The position numbers and the translations under genes are program-made. Positions 1 to 6,983 of a stretch of 14,719 bases of DNA are shown in pieces. The notes under the pieces were generated by a model, which ran no database searches, had not been told where the DNA came from, and was given only the letters and a program-made list of their open reading frames with translations. Source of the DNA: Eubacteriales bacterium (lineage in GTDB: Bacteria > Bacillota > Clostridia > Oscillospirales > CAG-272); contig JAQVWU010000028.1 of the NCBI GenBank assembly GCA_028709565.1, positions 1 through 14,719 of the forward strand, written 5' to 3'. Each line of letters starts with the position of its first letter. The stretch's first letter is position 1.

Positions 1-1195
1 GGAGCAGATAGATGACGGTATGGCGACCCTGTTCAGGGCGCCGCGATCCTTTACCGGGGAGGATACGGTTGAGATATCATGCCACGGCGGTATACTGCTG
101 GCGCAGATGACCCTTGAGGCTGCGCTGATGGGCGGCGCGCGCCAGGCTGATGCGGGTGAATTTACCCGGCGGGCCTTTACCTCCGGCAAAATCGACCTGT
201 CCCGGGCGGAGGCGGTTATAGGTCTCATTGAGGCTGAAAGCGAAGAAAAGATCAGACTGAACGCCGCGCAGTCCCGGGGCGCGCTGTCACGCAAAATCGG
301 GCGTTTGCGCGCCGCGCTTACCGATACCGCCGCCAGCATATATGCGTTTATCGATTATCCCGATGAGGACTTGACCGAATTGTCCACTGCCGAACTCAAA
401 ACCAAAATTGACGGGATATACGGAGAAATGTGCGCCCTTATCTCAACCTATCGTGCGGGACAGGCGATATCAGAAGGGATTCCCGCCGTTATCGCCGGCA
501 AACCCAACACCGGAAAATCATCCCTGTTGAATCTGCTGCTGGGAGAGGACCGGGCGATTGTCTCCCCGGTTGCCGGAACCACCCGCGATACCGTTGAGGA
601 AACGGCGGTGTGCGGCCGGGTTCTGCTGCGGCTTTGCGATACCGCGGGTATTCATAAAACCGATGACCGGGTCGAACGGTTGGGGATAGACCGCACCGAA
701 GCAAAACTGAACGATGCTTCGCTGATACTGGCGGTTTTTGACGGCTCTTCCGCTCCGGATATGCGGGACGAGACCTTTATAGATGTGCTCGCCGGTAAAA
801 ACGCAGAAATTATCGCGGTAATCAACAAAGCGGACCTGCCCGGGCACCAAGAGATTGGGCGCATCAGAGACCGCTTTGAACATACGGCGGACATATCGTG
901 TGTTACCGGAGAGGGTATGGACGAACTGACGGCAAAAATCGAGGGGCTGTTTATCGCGGGGGATATAGATTATGACAACGGCGCCGTTGTTGCCAACGCA
1001 AGACAATACGCGGCACTGTGTTCCGCAGCTGAGTGTGTATCCCATGCCGCGGCGACCCTGGAGAGCGGACTGACACAAGATATGGCGGGGCTGGACATCG
1101 AAGCCGCGCTGTCAAAACTGGGCGAGATTGACGGACACATGGCTGCCGACGAGATAGTTAATAATATATTCCGACGATTCTGTGTCGGTAAATAA
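1..1195 (+). CDS. mnmE: tRNA uridine-5-carboxymethylaminomethyl(34) synthesis GTPase MnmE, 5'-truncated by window edge
   Basis: MnmE, with MnmG, modifies the wobble uridine (U34) of certain tRNAs in the cytoplasm. The reading frame is open from base 2, so the gene starts outside the window. About 397 residues are present; the family is usually about 450-460, so roughly 60 N-terminal residues are missing. Visible parts are the end of the N-terminal folate-binding domain (RAPRSFTGED, CHGG), the helical domain, and an inserted G domain: P-loop GKPNTGKS at 497-520, GTTRD, DTAG at 638-649 and NKAD at 824-835. The C-terminus FRRFCVGK carries the family's catalytic Cys (codon 1181-1183). In many Bacillota mnmG follows directly. 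Here a strong promoter and a lipoprotein gene follow instead, and no terminator is visible after the stop. Identification is firm. Confidence 0.97.
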   Translation, partial: EQIDDGMATLFRAPRSFTGEDTVEISCHGGILLAQMTLEAALMGGARQADAGEFTRRAFTSGKIDLSRAEAVIGLIEAESEEKIRLNAAQSRGALSRKIGRLRAALTDTAASIYAFIDYPDEDLTELSTAELKTKIDGIYGEMCALISTYRAGQAISEGIPAVIAGKPNTGKSSLLNLLLGEDRAIVSPVAGTTRDTVEETAVCGRVLLRLCDTAGIHKTDDRVERLGIDRTEAKLNDASLILAVFDGSSAPDMRDETFIDVLAGKNAEIIAVINKADLPGHQEIGRIRDRFEHTADISCVTGEGMDELTAKIEGLFIAGDIDYDNGAVVANARQYAALCSAAECVSHAAATLESGLTQDMAGLDIEAALSKLGEIDGHMAADEIVNNIFRRFCVGK

Positions 1196-1223
1196 TATGT
1201 TTTATGAATAACTTGACAACAAC

Positions 1224-1252
1224 TTGACAACGGATTGAAACAATGATATAAT
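1224..1252 (+). promoter_or_regulatory. Consensus sigma-A promoter for the 1314 lipoprotein
   Basis: A perfect TTGACA (1224-1229) and a perfect TATAAT (1247-1252) are separated by 17 bp, and a TG at 1244-1245 forms an extended -10. The expected transcription start is near 1259, giving a leader of about 55 nt. A second TTGACA lies exactly 11 bp upstream (1213-1218), inside a 10-bp direct repeat, but has no -10 at the right distance. Confidence 0.85.
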
Positions 1253-1313
1253 TGTCGGTGTATAAAAAGCGATGAATTACTGAATACCAATTACTTAACA
1301 AGGAGGTATATTA

Positions 1314-1985
1314 ATGTATAAAAGATCCTTTTTATTAACCCTTACCCTGATTTTCGTTTTAACGGTATTTTTGACAGCCTGTCAGAAAGAGTCCGATTTG
1401 GAATCGGCAGATACGACAGCCGGGGAAAATGCGGAGACTACAGTCGCCCCTGCGGAAGAAACGGAGGAACCCGAACCTGAAACCGAAGCGCCTCCAAGAG
1501 ATAAATATAAATATATAGACTTTTATGAAGATGACGGAGGCGGTCATAACCCTTACAGCCTGATGGCGGAAGGCTCATCCATAGGTGTTCATTTTAAAGT
1601 TGAGGAGGGATTCCTTGAGGACTTCAGCATAAACTGTCCCAGCTGGTCAAACGATATAGGAAGCCTTACCATGCGCGTATATAAATGGGACACCGATTAT
1701 GCCTCAACGGTTGCCGCGAGTCCGGTTGCCGAGGAGACCTTTGTCGATTACGTTGACAACGACTGGCTTATCATGTATTTCGACGATGACGGCGCAAAGG
1801 GGCTTGAAGCGGGTGAGTATCTTGTCACCCTCGGCGACGGTGTCGATGAAAGCGGGTCGGGCGTCGGTTTATGGACCTACGGACCCATAGATGACCCGGC
1901 GATTGTAAACTACTATGCCAACGGCGAAATAACCGAAGATTACGGCTGGGAAGCTGCCGCGACTATCATAATCCCCGCGTCATAA
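1314..1985 (+). CDS. Small secreted lipoprotein with C-terminal beta-rich domain, function unknown
   Basis: This 223-residue protein starts at an ATG 6 nt after a strong AAGGAGG (1301-1307). Residues 1-23 form a lipoprotein signal peptide: a basic MYKR start, a hydrophobic core and lipobox LTAC with the lipidated Cys at 23. Residues 24 to about 65 are an acidic, Thr/Glu/Pro-rich linker typical of surface lipoproteins. Residues of about 68-223 (with GGGHNPYS, NCPSWSNDIGSLTMRVYKW, GLEAGEYLVTL) look like a beta-sandwich rich in aromatic and acidic residues. I recall similar domains in clostridial carbohydrate-related proteins, but that is memory-based inference. It should be tethered to the outer face of the membrane. 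It has its own strong promoter and a hairpin after the stop, so it is probably monocistronic. It might bind a sugar or polysaccharide together with the solute-binding protein downstream; there is no direct evidence for a ligand. Confidence 0.85.
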   Translation: MYKRSFLLTLTLIFVLTVFLTACQKESDLESADTTAGENAETTVAPAEETEEPEPETEAPPRDKYKYIDFYEDDGGGHNPYSLMAEGSSIGVHFKVEEGFLEDFSINCPSWSNDIGSLTMRVYKWDTDYASTVAASPVAEETFVDYVDNDWLIMYFDDDGAKGLEAGEYLVTLGDGVDESGSGVGLWTYGPIDDPAIVNYYANGEITEDYGWEAAATIIIPAS

Positions 1986-1993
1986 TTATAAAA

Positions 1994-2002
1994 TGATATA
2001 AT
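1994..2002 (+). promoter_or_regulatory. Possible extended -10 element upstream of the solute-binding protein gene
   Basis: TGATATAAT (TGn plus a perfect TATAAT at 1997-2002) follows the lipoprotein stop. No -35 hexamer is visible 16-18 bp upstream (the bases there are CCCGCG). It overlaps the left arm of the hairpin at 2001-2032, so the same bases may serve as promoter, terminator or both. It is the best candidate for a promoter of the gene at 2087 but is weakly supported. Confidence 0.35.
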
Positions 2003-2032
2003 AACGAGCTGTCGTAACAGGCAGTTCGTTAT
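2001..2032 (+). terminator. Hairpin after the lipoprotein gene, possible terminator
   Basis: ATAACGAGCTG (2001-2011) pairs with CAGTTCGTTAT (2022-2032), an 11-bp stem with one G-U pair and a 10-nt loop. It begins 15 nt after the stop codon. The following bases (GTAATCTTAATC) are not a proper T-run, so termination strength is uncertain and read-through into the next gene is possible. Confidence 0.45.
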
Positions 2033-2086
2033 GTAATCTTAATCAATGATTTAATAGAGAATTAATAGGGAGGCTTTATAAATAAA

Positions 2087-3562
2087 ATGAATAAAATAAA
2101 AAGGGGAAAAATCCGTTTTATTGCCCTGTCGCTGATTCTTGTTATGATGCTGACGGCCTGCGCCGACAAAACCGGGGGCGCCGCCGACCAAACGGATGCC
2201 GAAACGACGATAAATGCCGAGGACGAACTGTCTGACATTGAAAAGCGTCAGCTGGTTTCCGACGGCATACCGGATGTGACATTTGACGGCGATGAATTTG
2301 TTATGCTGGTGCAGACCATGCACCTGTATGACGCGTGGGTAAGCGAGATGTCGGGAGATATCGTCGAAGACGCAGTTTATCAGCGCAACGCCGGTGCCAT
2401 GGAGCGTTTTGACATTGCAATCAATGAAGCGGTAAACGCTACATACGATATCTGTACCACATATCTGCGCAATTCGGTTAATTCCGGTGATGATGTTTAC
2501 GACCTGGTGCTCGGTCACGCGGTTCAGTCGGGCGCCGATGCCCTCAACGGCTGGTTTTTGAACTGGTATGATATAAATTATATGAATTTTGAGCAGCCCT
2601 GGTATCCGCAGCATGCCGTCAAGGAACTGACCATTGACAATAAGATGTTTCTGGCGGTCAGTGACATGGCTACATCGGCTACGGAGAACACCTATTGCAT
2701 GTTCTATGACAAGGTTCAGGCCGAGTCATACAATCTGGGTAATATATACGAAATCGTCAACAACGGCGAATGGACGGTCGACCGGCTGATAAACTTCACA
2801 AAGGACATTTATACCGATCTTGACGGCAACGGCACGGCTGACGAAAACGATTTTTACGGATTTACGTCAAACTGCTTCAGCAATGCCAATACCTACATAT
2901 GGTCATTTGACCAGCCTGTCGTCAAGGTAACCCCCGAAAACGAAATCGATATAACCTACAACAGCGAAAAGACCATCGCTATTATAGATAAAGTACGGGA
3001 ATTGTTCTATCAGACAGGCTCGATCATCTTTGCCGATCATTTTAAGGGCTACGAAGCGTTCAGAACCGGACACGCCGTGTTTGTCAACGGCTTCATCGGC
3101 CACTCTGTCAGTTATTACCGGGATTTCGAAAACGATTACGGCATTATCCCCTATCCGAAATGGAACGAGGAGCAAGACGCGTATTATTCCATGGCTGACG
3201 GCAATTTCTCGATAATCGCCGTTCCGATAACGGTGGTGAATACCGATATGGCAGGCGCCGTTACCCACGCCCTGGGCGCATACAGCTGGAAGAATGTCAT
3301 TCCCAATTACTATGATATAGCCCTGAAGGTAAAGGGCACCCGTGACGAGGAATCGGTTGCCATTCTGGATATGATCCTCGATTCCCGGGTTATCGACTTT
3401 GCCTATTTATATGACGCCTGGAAGGGATATGTATTCACATTCGAGCAGTTCACCTATGAAAATAACAAGCTCGAGTTTTCTTCCATGTACGATTCAAAAC
3501 TCAATTCGGTCACAAAGCATTACGAGACTGTGCTCGAGTTGTTCCTGGATTACGGCACATGA
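2087..3562 (+). CDS. ABC transporter extracellular solute-binding lipoprotein (family 1, sugar type)
   Basis: This 491-residue protein would capture a solute, probably an oligosaccharide, outside the membrane for an ABC importer. It has a basic N-terminus, a hydrophobic core and lipobox LTAC with the lipidated Cys at about residue 25. The rest has the aromatic-rich, two-lobe character of family 1 sugar-binding proteins of Clostridia and Paenibacillus (LNGWFLNWYD, NNGEWTVDRLINF, YGIIPYPKWNEEQDAYYS). Residues 244-255, DLDGNGTADEND, match an EF-hand calcium loop with ligand positions 1, 3, 5, 9 and 12; such loops are common in this family. The start is the only ATG near a GGGAGG (2068-2073), but the 13-nt spacing is longer than usual. 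No permease or ATPase gene lies on either side, so the partner transporter must be encoded elsewhere. The ligand cannot be read from the sequence. Confidence 0.88.
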   Translation: MNKIKRGKIRFIALSLILVMMLTACADKTGGAADQTDAETTINAEDELSDIEKRQLVSDGIPDVTFDGDEFVMLVQTMHLYDAWVSEMSGDIVEDAVYQRNAGAMERFDIAINEAVNATYDICTTYLRNSVNSGDDVYDLVLGHAVQSGADALNGWFLNWYDINYMNFEQPWYPQHAVKELTIDNKMFLAVSDMATSATENTYCMFYDKVQAESYNLGNIYEIVNNGEWTVDRLINFTKDIYTDLDGNGTADENDFYGFTSNCFSNANTYIWSFDQPVVKVTPENEIDITYNSEKTIAIIDKVRELFYQTGSIIFADHFKGYEAFRTGHAVFVNGFIGHSVSYYRDFENDYGIIPYPKWNEEQDAYYSMADGNFSIIAVPITVVNTDMAGAVTHALGAYSWKNVIPNYYDIALKVKGTRDEESVAILDMILDSRVIDFAYLYDAWKGYVFTFEQFTYENNKLEFSSMYDSKLNSVTKHYETVLELFLDYGT

Positions 3563-3568
3563 GCAAAT

Positions 3569-3597
3569 TTGACAAAATCCGCGCCGCGTAGTATAAT
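3569..3597 (+). promoter_or_regulatory. Consensus sigma-A promoter for mntP
   Basis: A perfect TTGACA (3569-3574) and a perfect TATAAT (3592-3597) are separated by 17 bp, starting 7 bp after the upstream stop codon. The predicted start near 3604 leaves a leader of only about 46 nt. This is too short for the yybP-ykoY manganese riboswitch that often precedes mntP genes. Confidence 0.85.
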
Positions 3598-3649
3598 ACT
3601 GTGTTAAATCGGTTATCGATATACTATAAAAGCGAAGGGATTTACACCC

Positions 3650-4219
3650 ATGGGTTTAGCGGATCTCATTATAACGGCTGCGGCTTTGTCTATGGACGCG
3701 TTTGCGGTTGCTCTGTGCAAAGGGTTGGCAATGCGCCGTCTCAATGTCGGACAAGCGGTTATCACAGGTCTTTATTTCGGCACGGCACAGGCGGTTATGC
3801 CTGTTTTAGGCTATTTTCTCGGAGCAGGTTTTGAGAGCAGCATCAAGGCATATGACCACTGGATTGCCTTTATACTGCTCTCGTTGATTGGAGTTAAAAT
3901 GATATCCGAGCTATTTCGGGGAGGCGACAGCTGCGCCGCGAACGCGGCCGGCGATTTTGGCTACAGGCAGATGATTCCCCTGTCTGTAGCGACAAGCATC
4001 GATGCCCTCGCCGTAGGCGTGTCTTTCGCCTTTCTCGGCATCGATATACTGCCCGCTGCAGCCTTCATAGGTATTATAACCTTCACGCTGTCATTTGCGG
4101 CTGTGGGTATCGGGTGCTTCTTCGGGTCGCGCTTTCAAAAACCCGCTCAGCTGGTAGGCGGCATAATATTGGTTATAATGGGCGTTAAGATACTGGTTGA
4201 GCATTTGACGGCAGCCTAG
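3650..4219 (+). CDS. mntP: Manganese efflux pump MntP
   Basis: MntP (formerly YebN/DUF204) exports Mn(II) across the cytoplasmic membrane. The protein is 189 residues, the normal length, and almost wholly hydrophobic with about six membrane helices in two repeated halves. Each half carries the family's acidic motif: SMDAFAVAL (Asp16) and SIDALAVGVSF (Asp118). These Asp positions match, as I recall, those important in the E. coli protein. GAAGGG (3634-3639) lies 10 nt before the ATG. The gene has its own consensus promoter and is convergent with the rhamnosidase gene, with only 2 bp between the two stop codons and no room for a terminator. The hydrophilic loop around residues 86-100 (FRGGDSCAANAAGD) separates the halves. 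Confidence 0.94.
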   Translation: MGLADLIITAAALSMDAFAVALCKGLAMRRLNVGQAVITGLYFGTAQAVMPVLGYFLGAGFESSIKAYDHWIAFILLSLIGVKMISELFRGGDSCAANAAGDFGYRQMIPLSVATSIDALAVGVSFAFLGIDILPAAAFIGIITFTLSFAAVGIGCFFGSRFQKPAQLVGGIILVIMGVKILVEHLTAA

Positions 4220-4221
4220 GG

Positions 4222-6753
4222 TTATATTTCCGTTTCATAAATATGACTGCCCGACCCCACCCTAAAGGTTTTACCGCCGAATTCCACGCCGGCGGTTACG
4301 CCGAAGGGGATTGTTATATACAGATAAGCTTTGCCGAAGCGTTTAACCCAGCGAACATAAATATCACCGCAGACCGTATCAACCGAGGCGTGCGCCGAAA
4401 GCAGCTGCTCGGGCAGATACGGTTTTATTGTGACCTCATACGGAGACACTATTTTGATCCCGCACAGATACGCGTAAAACCAATATCCGACGGCGCCGTA
4501 CATCGGATGGCAGTGGGAATTCATACCGGGATCCTTTTTTAATTCAAAACGTTCCCAAATGGTAGTCGCTTCATTTTGTATCATGAATCCGTAAGAAGGA
4601 TATGCCTCGCGTGTGATAAGTTTATACGCGTCATCGATATATCCGTATTCGGCCAGCATATCAAACAGATAGCGCGTGCACAGGTTGCCCGTGGTTATTT
4701 TATAATCGTTTCTCACCAGGTCGTCCCGCATGGCCTTTGCTGCTTTTGCTCTGCCCTCTTCGGGTAAAATACCGAGCCAAAGCGCGAACGCCTGACAAGC
4801 CTGAGAACCGGTCGCGACAAGGGCGGTTTCGGGATCCCACCATTTGGCCAGGAAGGCGGATCTGATTTCGTCGGCGGTGCGCTGCCAGTCTTTTTGCTCG
4901 TCTTCTTTGTTGAGTACCGAAGCGAAGTACGCAAGGGTCTTTGCGTTAAAGTAAGAATAACCGGTGGACATGAGAATACCCGGGGTTACTGCCGAAGCAG
5001 CATGTTCGGGCGTGATACAGGCATATGCGGGCCCCGCCCAATCGCCGTAATAACTGTAATCGACTATATATCCGGTGCTCTTTGACAGCAGAAAACGTTC
5101 CCACGCAGCCCAGCCCTCGTAACCGTCTTCTATAATCCGCGCGTCTGCGCTGCGGGTATATGCCTCAAGCCCCGCGACCAAAAAAGAAGAGCAGACGGGG
5201 TCGCCGGGGGAACCGCCGAAAACATACGGCGCGGTGCAATGGATGGAGCCGTCCTTTTCCTGTGAGTCGAGGACGTCGCGTATCACCTTGGGAAACAACC
5301 GGCCCGTGTCAAAATTATACGGGGTTTCCTCAAAACGCACCGTTGCGTCGTTGAGCCAGCCCATTCGTTCGTCACGCTGAGGACAATCGGTCAGAATGCC
5401 GTGAATGTTGGCCTTTTCGGTCTGTATGGCGTTGTTGTGTATGGTGTTTATCAGCGCGCTGCCGCAGCTGAAGAAGCTGTCGTTTTTTATATCGGTATAC
5501 AGGGCAACGGCATAAAGGTCCTCTTTCGGGGGAATGCCCTCCCAGCCTTCTATCTGAGCGTAACGGAATCCGTGATATGTGAAGTGCGGTTGCCATATCT
5601 CCAGGTCTTTTTCGTCACCCGAGGCGATATATGTATCGGTGCACTTCGCCTCACGCAGGGTTGCCGTATACAAAGAACCGTCCTCGTCGAGAAATTCATG
5701 ACAGGTTATTTTGATTGTCTGACCGCGCTTCATTTTCGGCAGCCGTATCCGCGGAATACCGGCTATATTCTGTCCGAAGTCGGCGACATATACACCGTCC
5801 CGGGGAGAGAATACCGACCCGGCGCGGTATACTTCCTTTTCGCGTATCGGCTCCAGTGTCTGCGGCAGTATCCTCTCGCACGGAGCGGGCACCGTTTTAA
5901 CGGGTTTGCAGTCGGTGGAGACGAAGGACGCGTCATAGGTTTCTCCGTCGAACAGGTCGTGCATTATTATCGGACCGTGCGTCCATGTCCAGTCGGGGCC
6001 CGTTGATATGGATTCCGAGCTTCCGTCCTTGTATTTGATGTCGAAGACGGCGGCAAGCTGGGGGATGCCGAAGAATTCAATCGGTCTTTCGGCGGTATTG
6101 GCGCGGATAAATGCGCTCTGGAGACGGCGCCATCCGTCAGCCAGAATGATTTCGATGATGTTTTCACCGGCTGCAAAGGCTGTAATGCCGGGGGTGACGG
6201 TGTAGTAACAGGTTTTTGCGTAATTTGAATGAACGGGCGACATAACCGCGTCGTCTATTTCGCTGCCGTTTACAAAAACCTTGTGATATCCGATGCCGCA
6301 TACATAGGCGCACACCGATGCGATTTCCTTTTGCGCGGTAAAACGCTTTTTGAAATATATCGCTCTGCGCGGCTCGTCTTCGGACGCGGTAATCCAGCAC
6401 GCGTTTTGGGGATTATCCCACAGGGGCAGTATACCGTTATAAAAATAATCGTGTCCGGTTTCGCTTTCGCTGTTATAATTATCCCGCAGTCTGATATAAA
6501 TGTCTATTCTTTCCCCGTGGGGAAGGTCCCCGCCGGCATAAACAACCTGCTGAGATTGTGAGGCAACCCACTCACTGTCCCATAAAAGTCTGTCCGCGCA
6601 CTTCACCTTAATGCGATACGCGCTTTGGATGGCGTCCCGGGCGTCGCTGACAGCCCCCCAGGATATAACGGTTGAGTTTCCGGCTGCTATACGGTCAGCA
6701 TCGCCGCCGCGCAGCAGTCCTCCGTTTATACGGATTTTAATCGGTTTGAACAT
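4222..6753 (-). CDS. Alpha-L-rhamnosidase, glycoside hydrolase family 78
   Basis: This 843-residue enzyme hydrolyses terminal alpha-L-rhamnose from glycosides or oligosaccharides with inversion. Order: an N-terminal beta-sandwich (about 1-120), a rhamnosidase N-domain (about 130-300, with YKVFVNG-type core), a further beta domain (about 310-410), the (alpha/alpha)6 catalytic barrel (about 420-750) and a C-terminal beta-sandwich. The signature DCPQRDERMGW starts at residue 456; Glu462 is the likely general acid and Asp469 is also conserved. TTIWERF carries Glu734, the likely catalytic base, followed by DPGMNSHCHPMYGAVGYW. No signal peptide is present, so it probably acts in the cytoplasm on imported oligosaccharides. 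AGAAGGA (complement of 6761-6767) lies 7 nt before the ATG. It is divergent from the propeller gene, a possible functional partner. Full-length and apparently intact. Confidence 0.96.
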   Translation of the reverse strand: MFKPIKIRINGGLLRGGDADRIAAGNSTVISWGAVSDARDAIQSAYRIKVKCADRLLWDSEWVASQSQQVVYAGGDLPHGERIDIYIRLRDNYNSESETGHDYFYNGILPLWDNPQNACWITASEDEPRRAIYFKKRFTAQKEIASVCAYVCGIGYHKVFVNGSEIDDAVMSPVHSNYAKTCYYTVTPGITAFAAGENIIEIILADGWRRLQSAFIRANTAERPIEFFGIPQLAAVFDIKYKDGSSESISTGPDWTWTHGPIIMHDLFDGETYDASFVSTDCKPVKTVPAPCERILPQTLEPIREKEVYRAGSVFSPRDGVYVADFGQNIAGIPRIRLPKMKRGQTIKITCHEFLDEDGSLYTATLREAKCTDTYIASGDEKDLEIWQPHFTYHGFRYAQIEGWEGIPPKEDLYAVALYTDIKNDSFFSCGSALINTIHNNAIQTEKANIHGILTDCPQRDERMGWLNDATVRFEETPYNFDTGRLFPKVIRDVLDSQEKDGSIHCTAPYVFGGSPGDPVCSSFLVAGLEAYTRSADARIIEDGYEGWAAWERFLLSKSTGYIVDYSYYGDWAGPAYACITPEHAASAVTPGILMSTGYSYFNAKTLAYFASVLNKEDEQKDWQRTADEIRSAFLAKWWDPETALVATGSQACQAFALWLGILPEEGRAKAAKAMRDDLVRNDYKITTGNLCTRYLFDMLAEYGYIDDAYKLITREAYPSYGFMIQNEATTIWERFELKKDPGMNSHCHPMYGAVGYWFYAYLCGIKIVSPYEVTIKPYLPEQLLSAHASVDTVCGDIYVRWVKRFGKAYLYITIPFGVTAGVEFGGKTFRVGSGSHIYETEI

Positions 6754-6783
6754 TTCGGTTTCCTTCTTTTTTTATTTAAGTAT

Positions 6784-6823
6784 TGCCGATTACGGCATCG
6801 TTTATCGAGGATGTCCTGCATCC
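6784..6823 (-). promoter_or_regulatory. Two inverted repeats in the rhamnosidase leader
   Basis: TGCCG-N4-CGGCA (6784-6797) and GGATG-N5-CATCC (6809-6823) lie in the roughly 107-nt untranslated leader of the rhamnosidase gene. They could be RNA hairpins or operator sites for a sugar-responsive regulator. Neither matches a catabolite-repression (cre) consensus well, and neither has a T-run to act as an attenuator. Confidence 0.35.
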
Positions 6824-6866
6824 GGGTCATGTCTATTTTTCGGATTTATAAAAATTTGTTATACCA

Positions 6867-6895
6867 ATAATAACAAAGAAACGCCGTTAAGTCAA
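6867..6895 (-). promoter_or_regulatory. Probable sigma-A promoter for the rhamnosidase gene
   Basis: On the minus strand TTGACT (complement of 6890-6895) and TATTAT (complement of 6867-6872) are spaced by 17 bp, each one mismatch from consensus. The predicted transcription start is near 6860, giving a leader of about 107 nt. Confidence 0.6.
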
Positions 6896-6912
6896 TGAGT
6901 ATCCCGATTTTG

Positions 6913-6941
6913 TTGACTTTCGGACGCAGTGATGATACAAT
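6913..6941 (+). promoter_or_regulatory. Probable sigma-A promoter for the beta-propeller gene
   Basis: TTGACT (6913-6918) and TACAAT (6936-6941) are spaced by 17 bp, with TG at 6933-6934 making an extended -10. It lies back-to-back with the rhamnosidase promoter; the two -35 hexamers are 17 bp apart, so one regulator bound between them could control both genes. Confidence 0.65.
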
Positions 6942-6983
6942 ACGGCATAAAGAAACCCGAATGTCAGCTAAAGGAGCGATATC

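Noticed and set aside
518..1078. 186-codon minus-strand frame opposite mnmE
   Set aside because: It is a shadow of a conserved gene and has no motif or ribosome site.
2051..2614. 187-codon minus-strand frame opposite the solute-binding protein gene
   Set aside because: It is antisense to a well-supported lipoprotein, its composition is that of a shadow frame, and it has no domain.
3598..3649. yybP-ykoY manganese riboswitch before mntP
   Set aside because: The leader is about 46 nt, too short for the motif, and I see no matching helices.
3601..3834. Plus-strand frame overlapping the start of mntP
   Set aside because: It is out of frame with MntP and starts inside the predicted leader without a Shine-Dalgarno site; the mntP frame has all family motifs.
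5401..6006. 201-codon plus-strand frame inside the rhamnosidase gene
   Set aside because: It is antisense to a clear GH78 enzyme, with no Shine-Dalgarno site and no recognisable domain.
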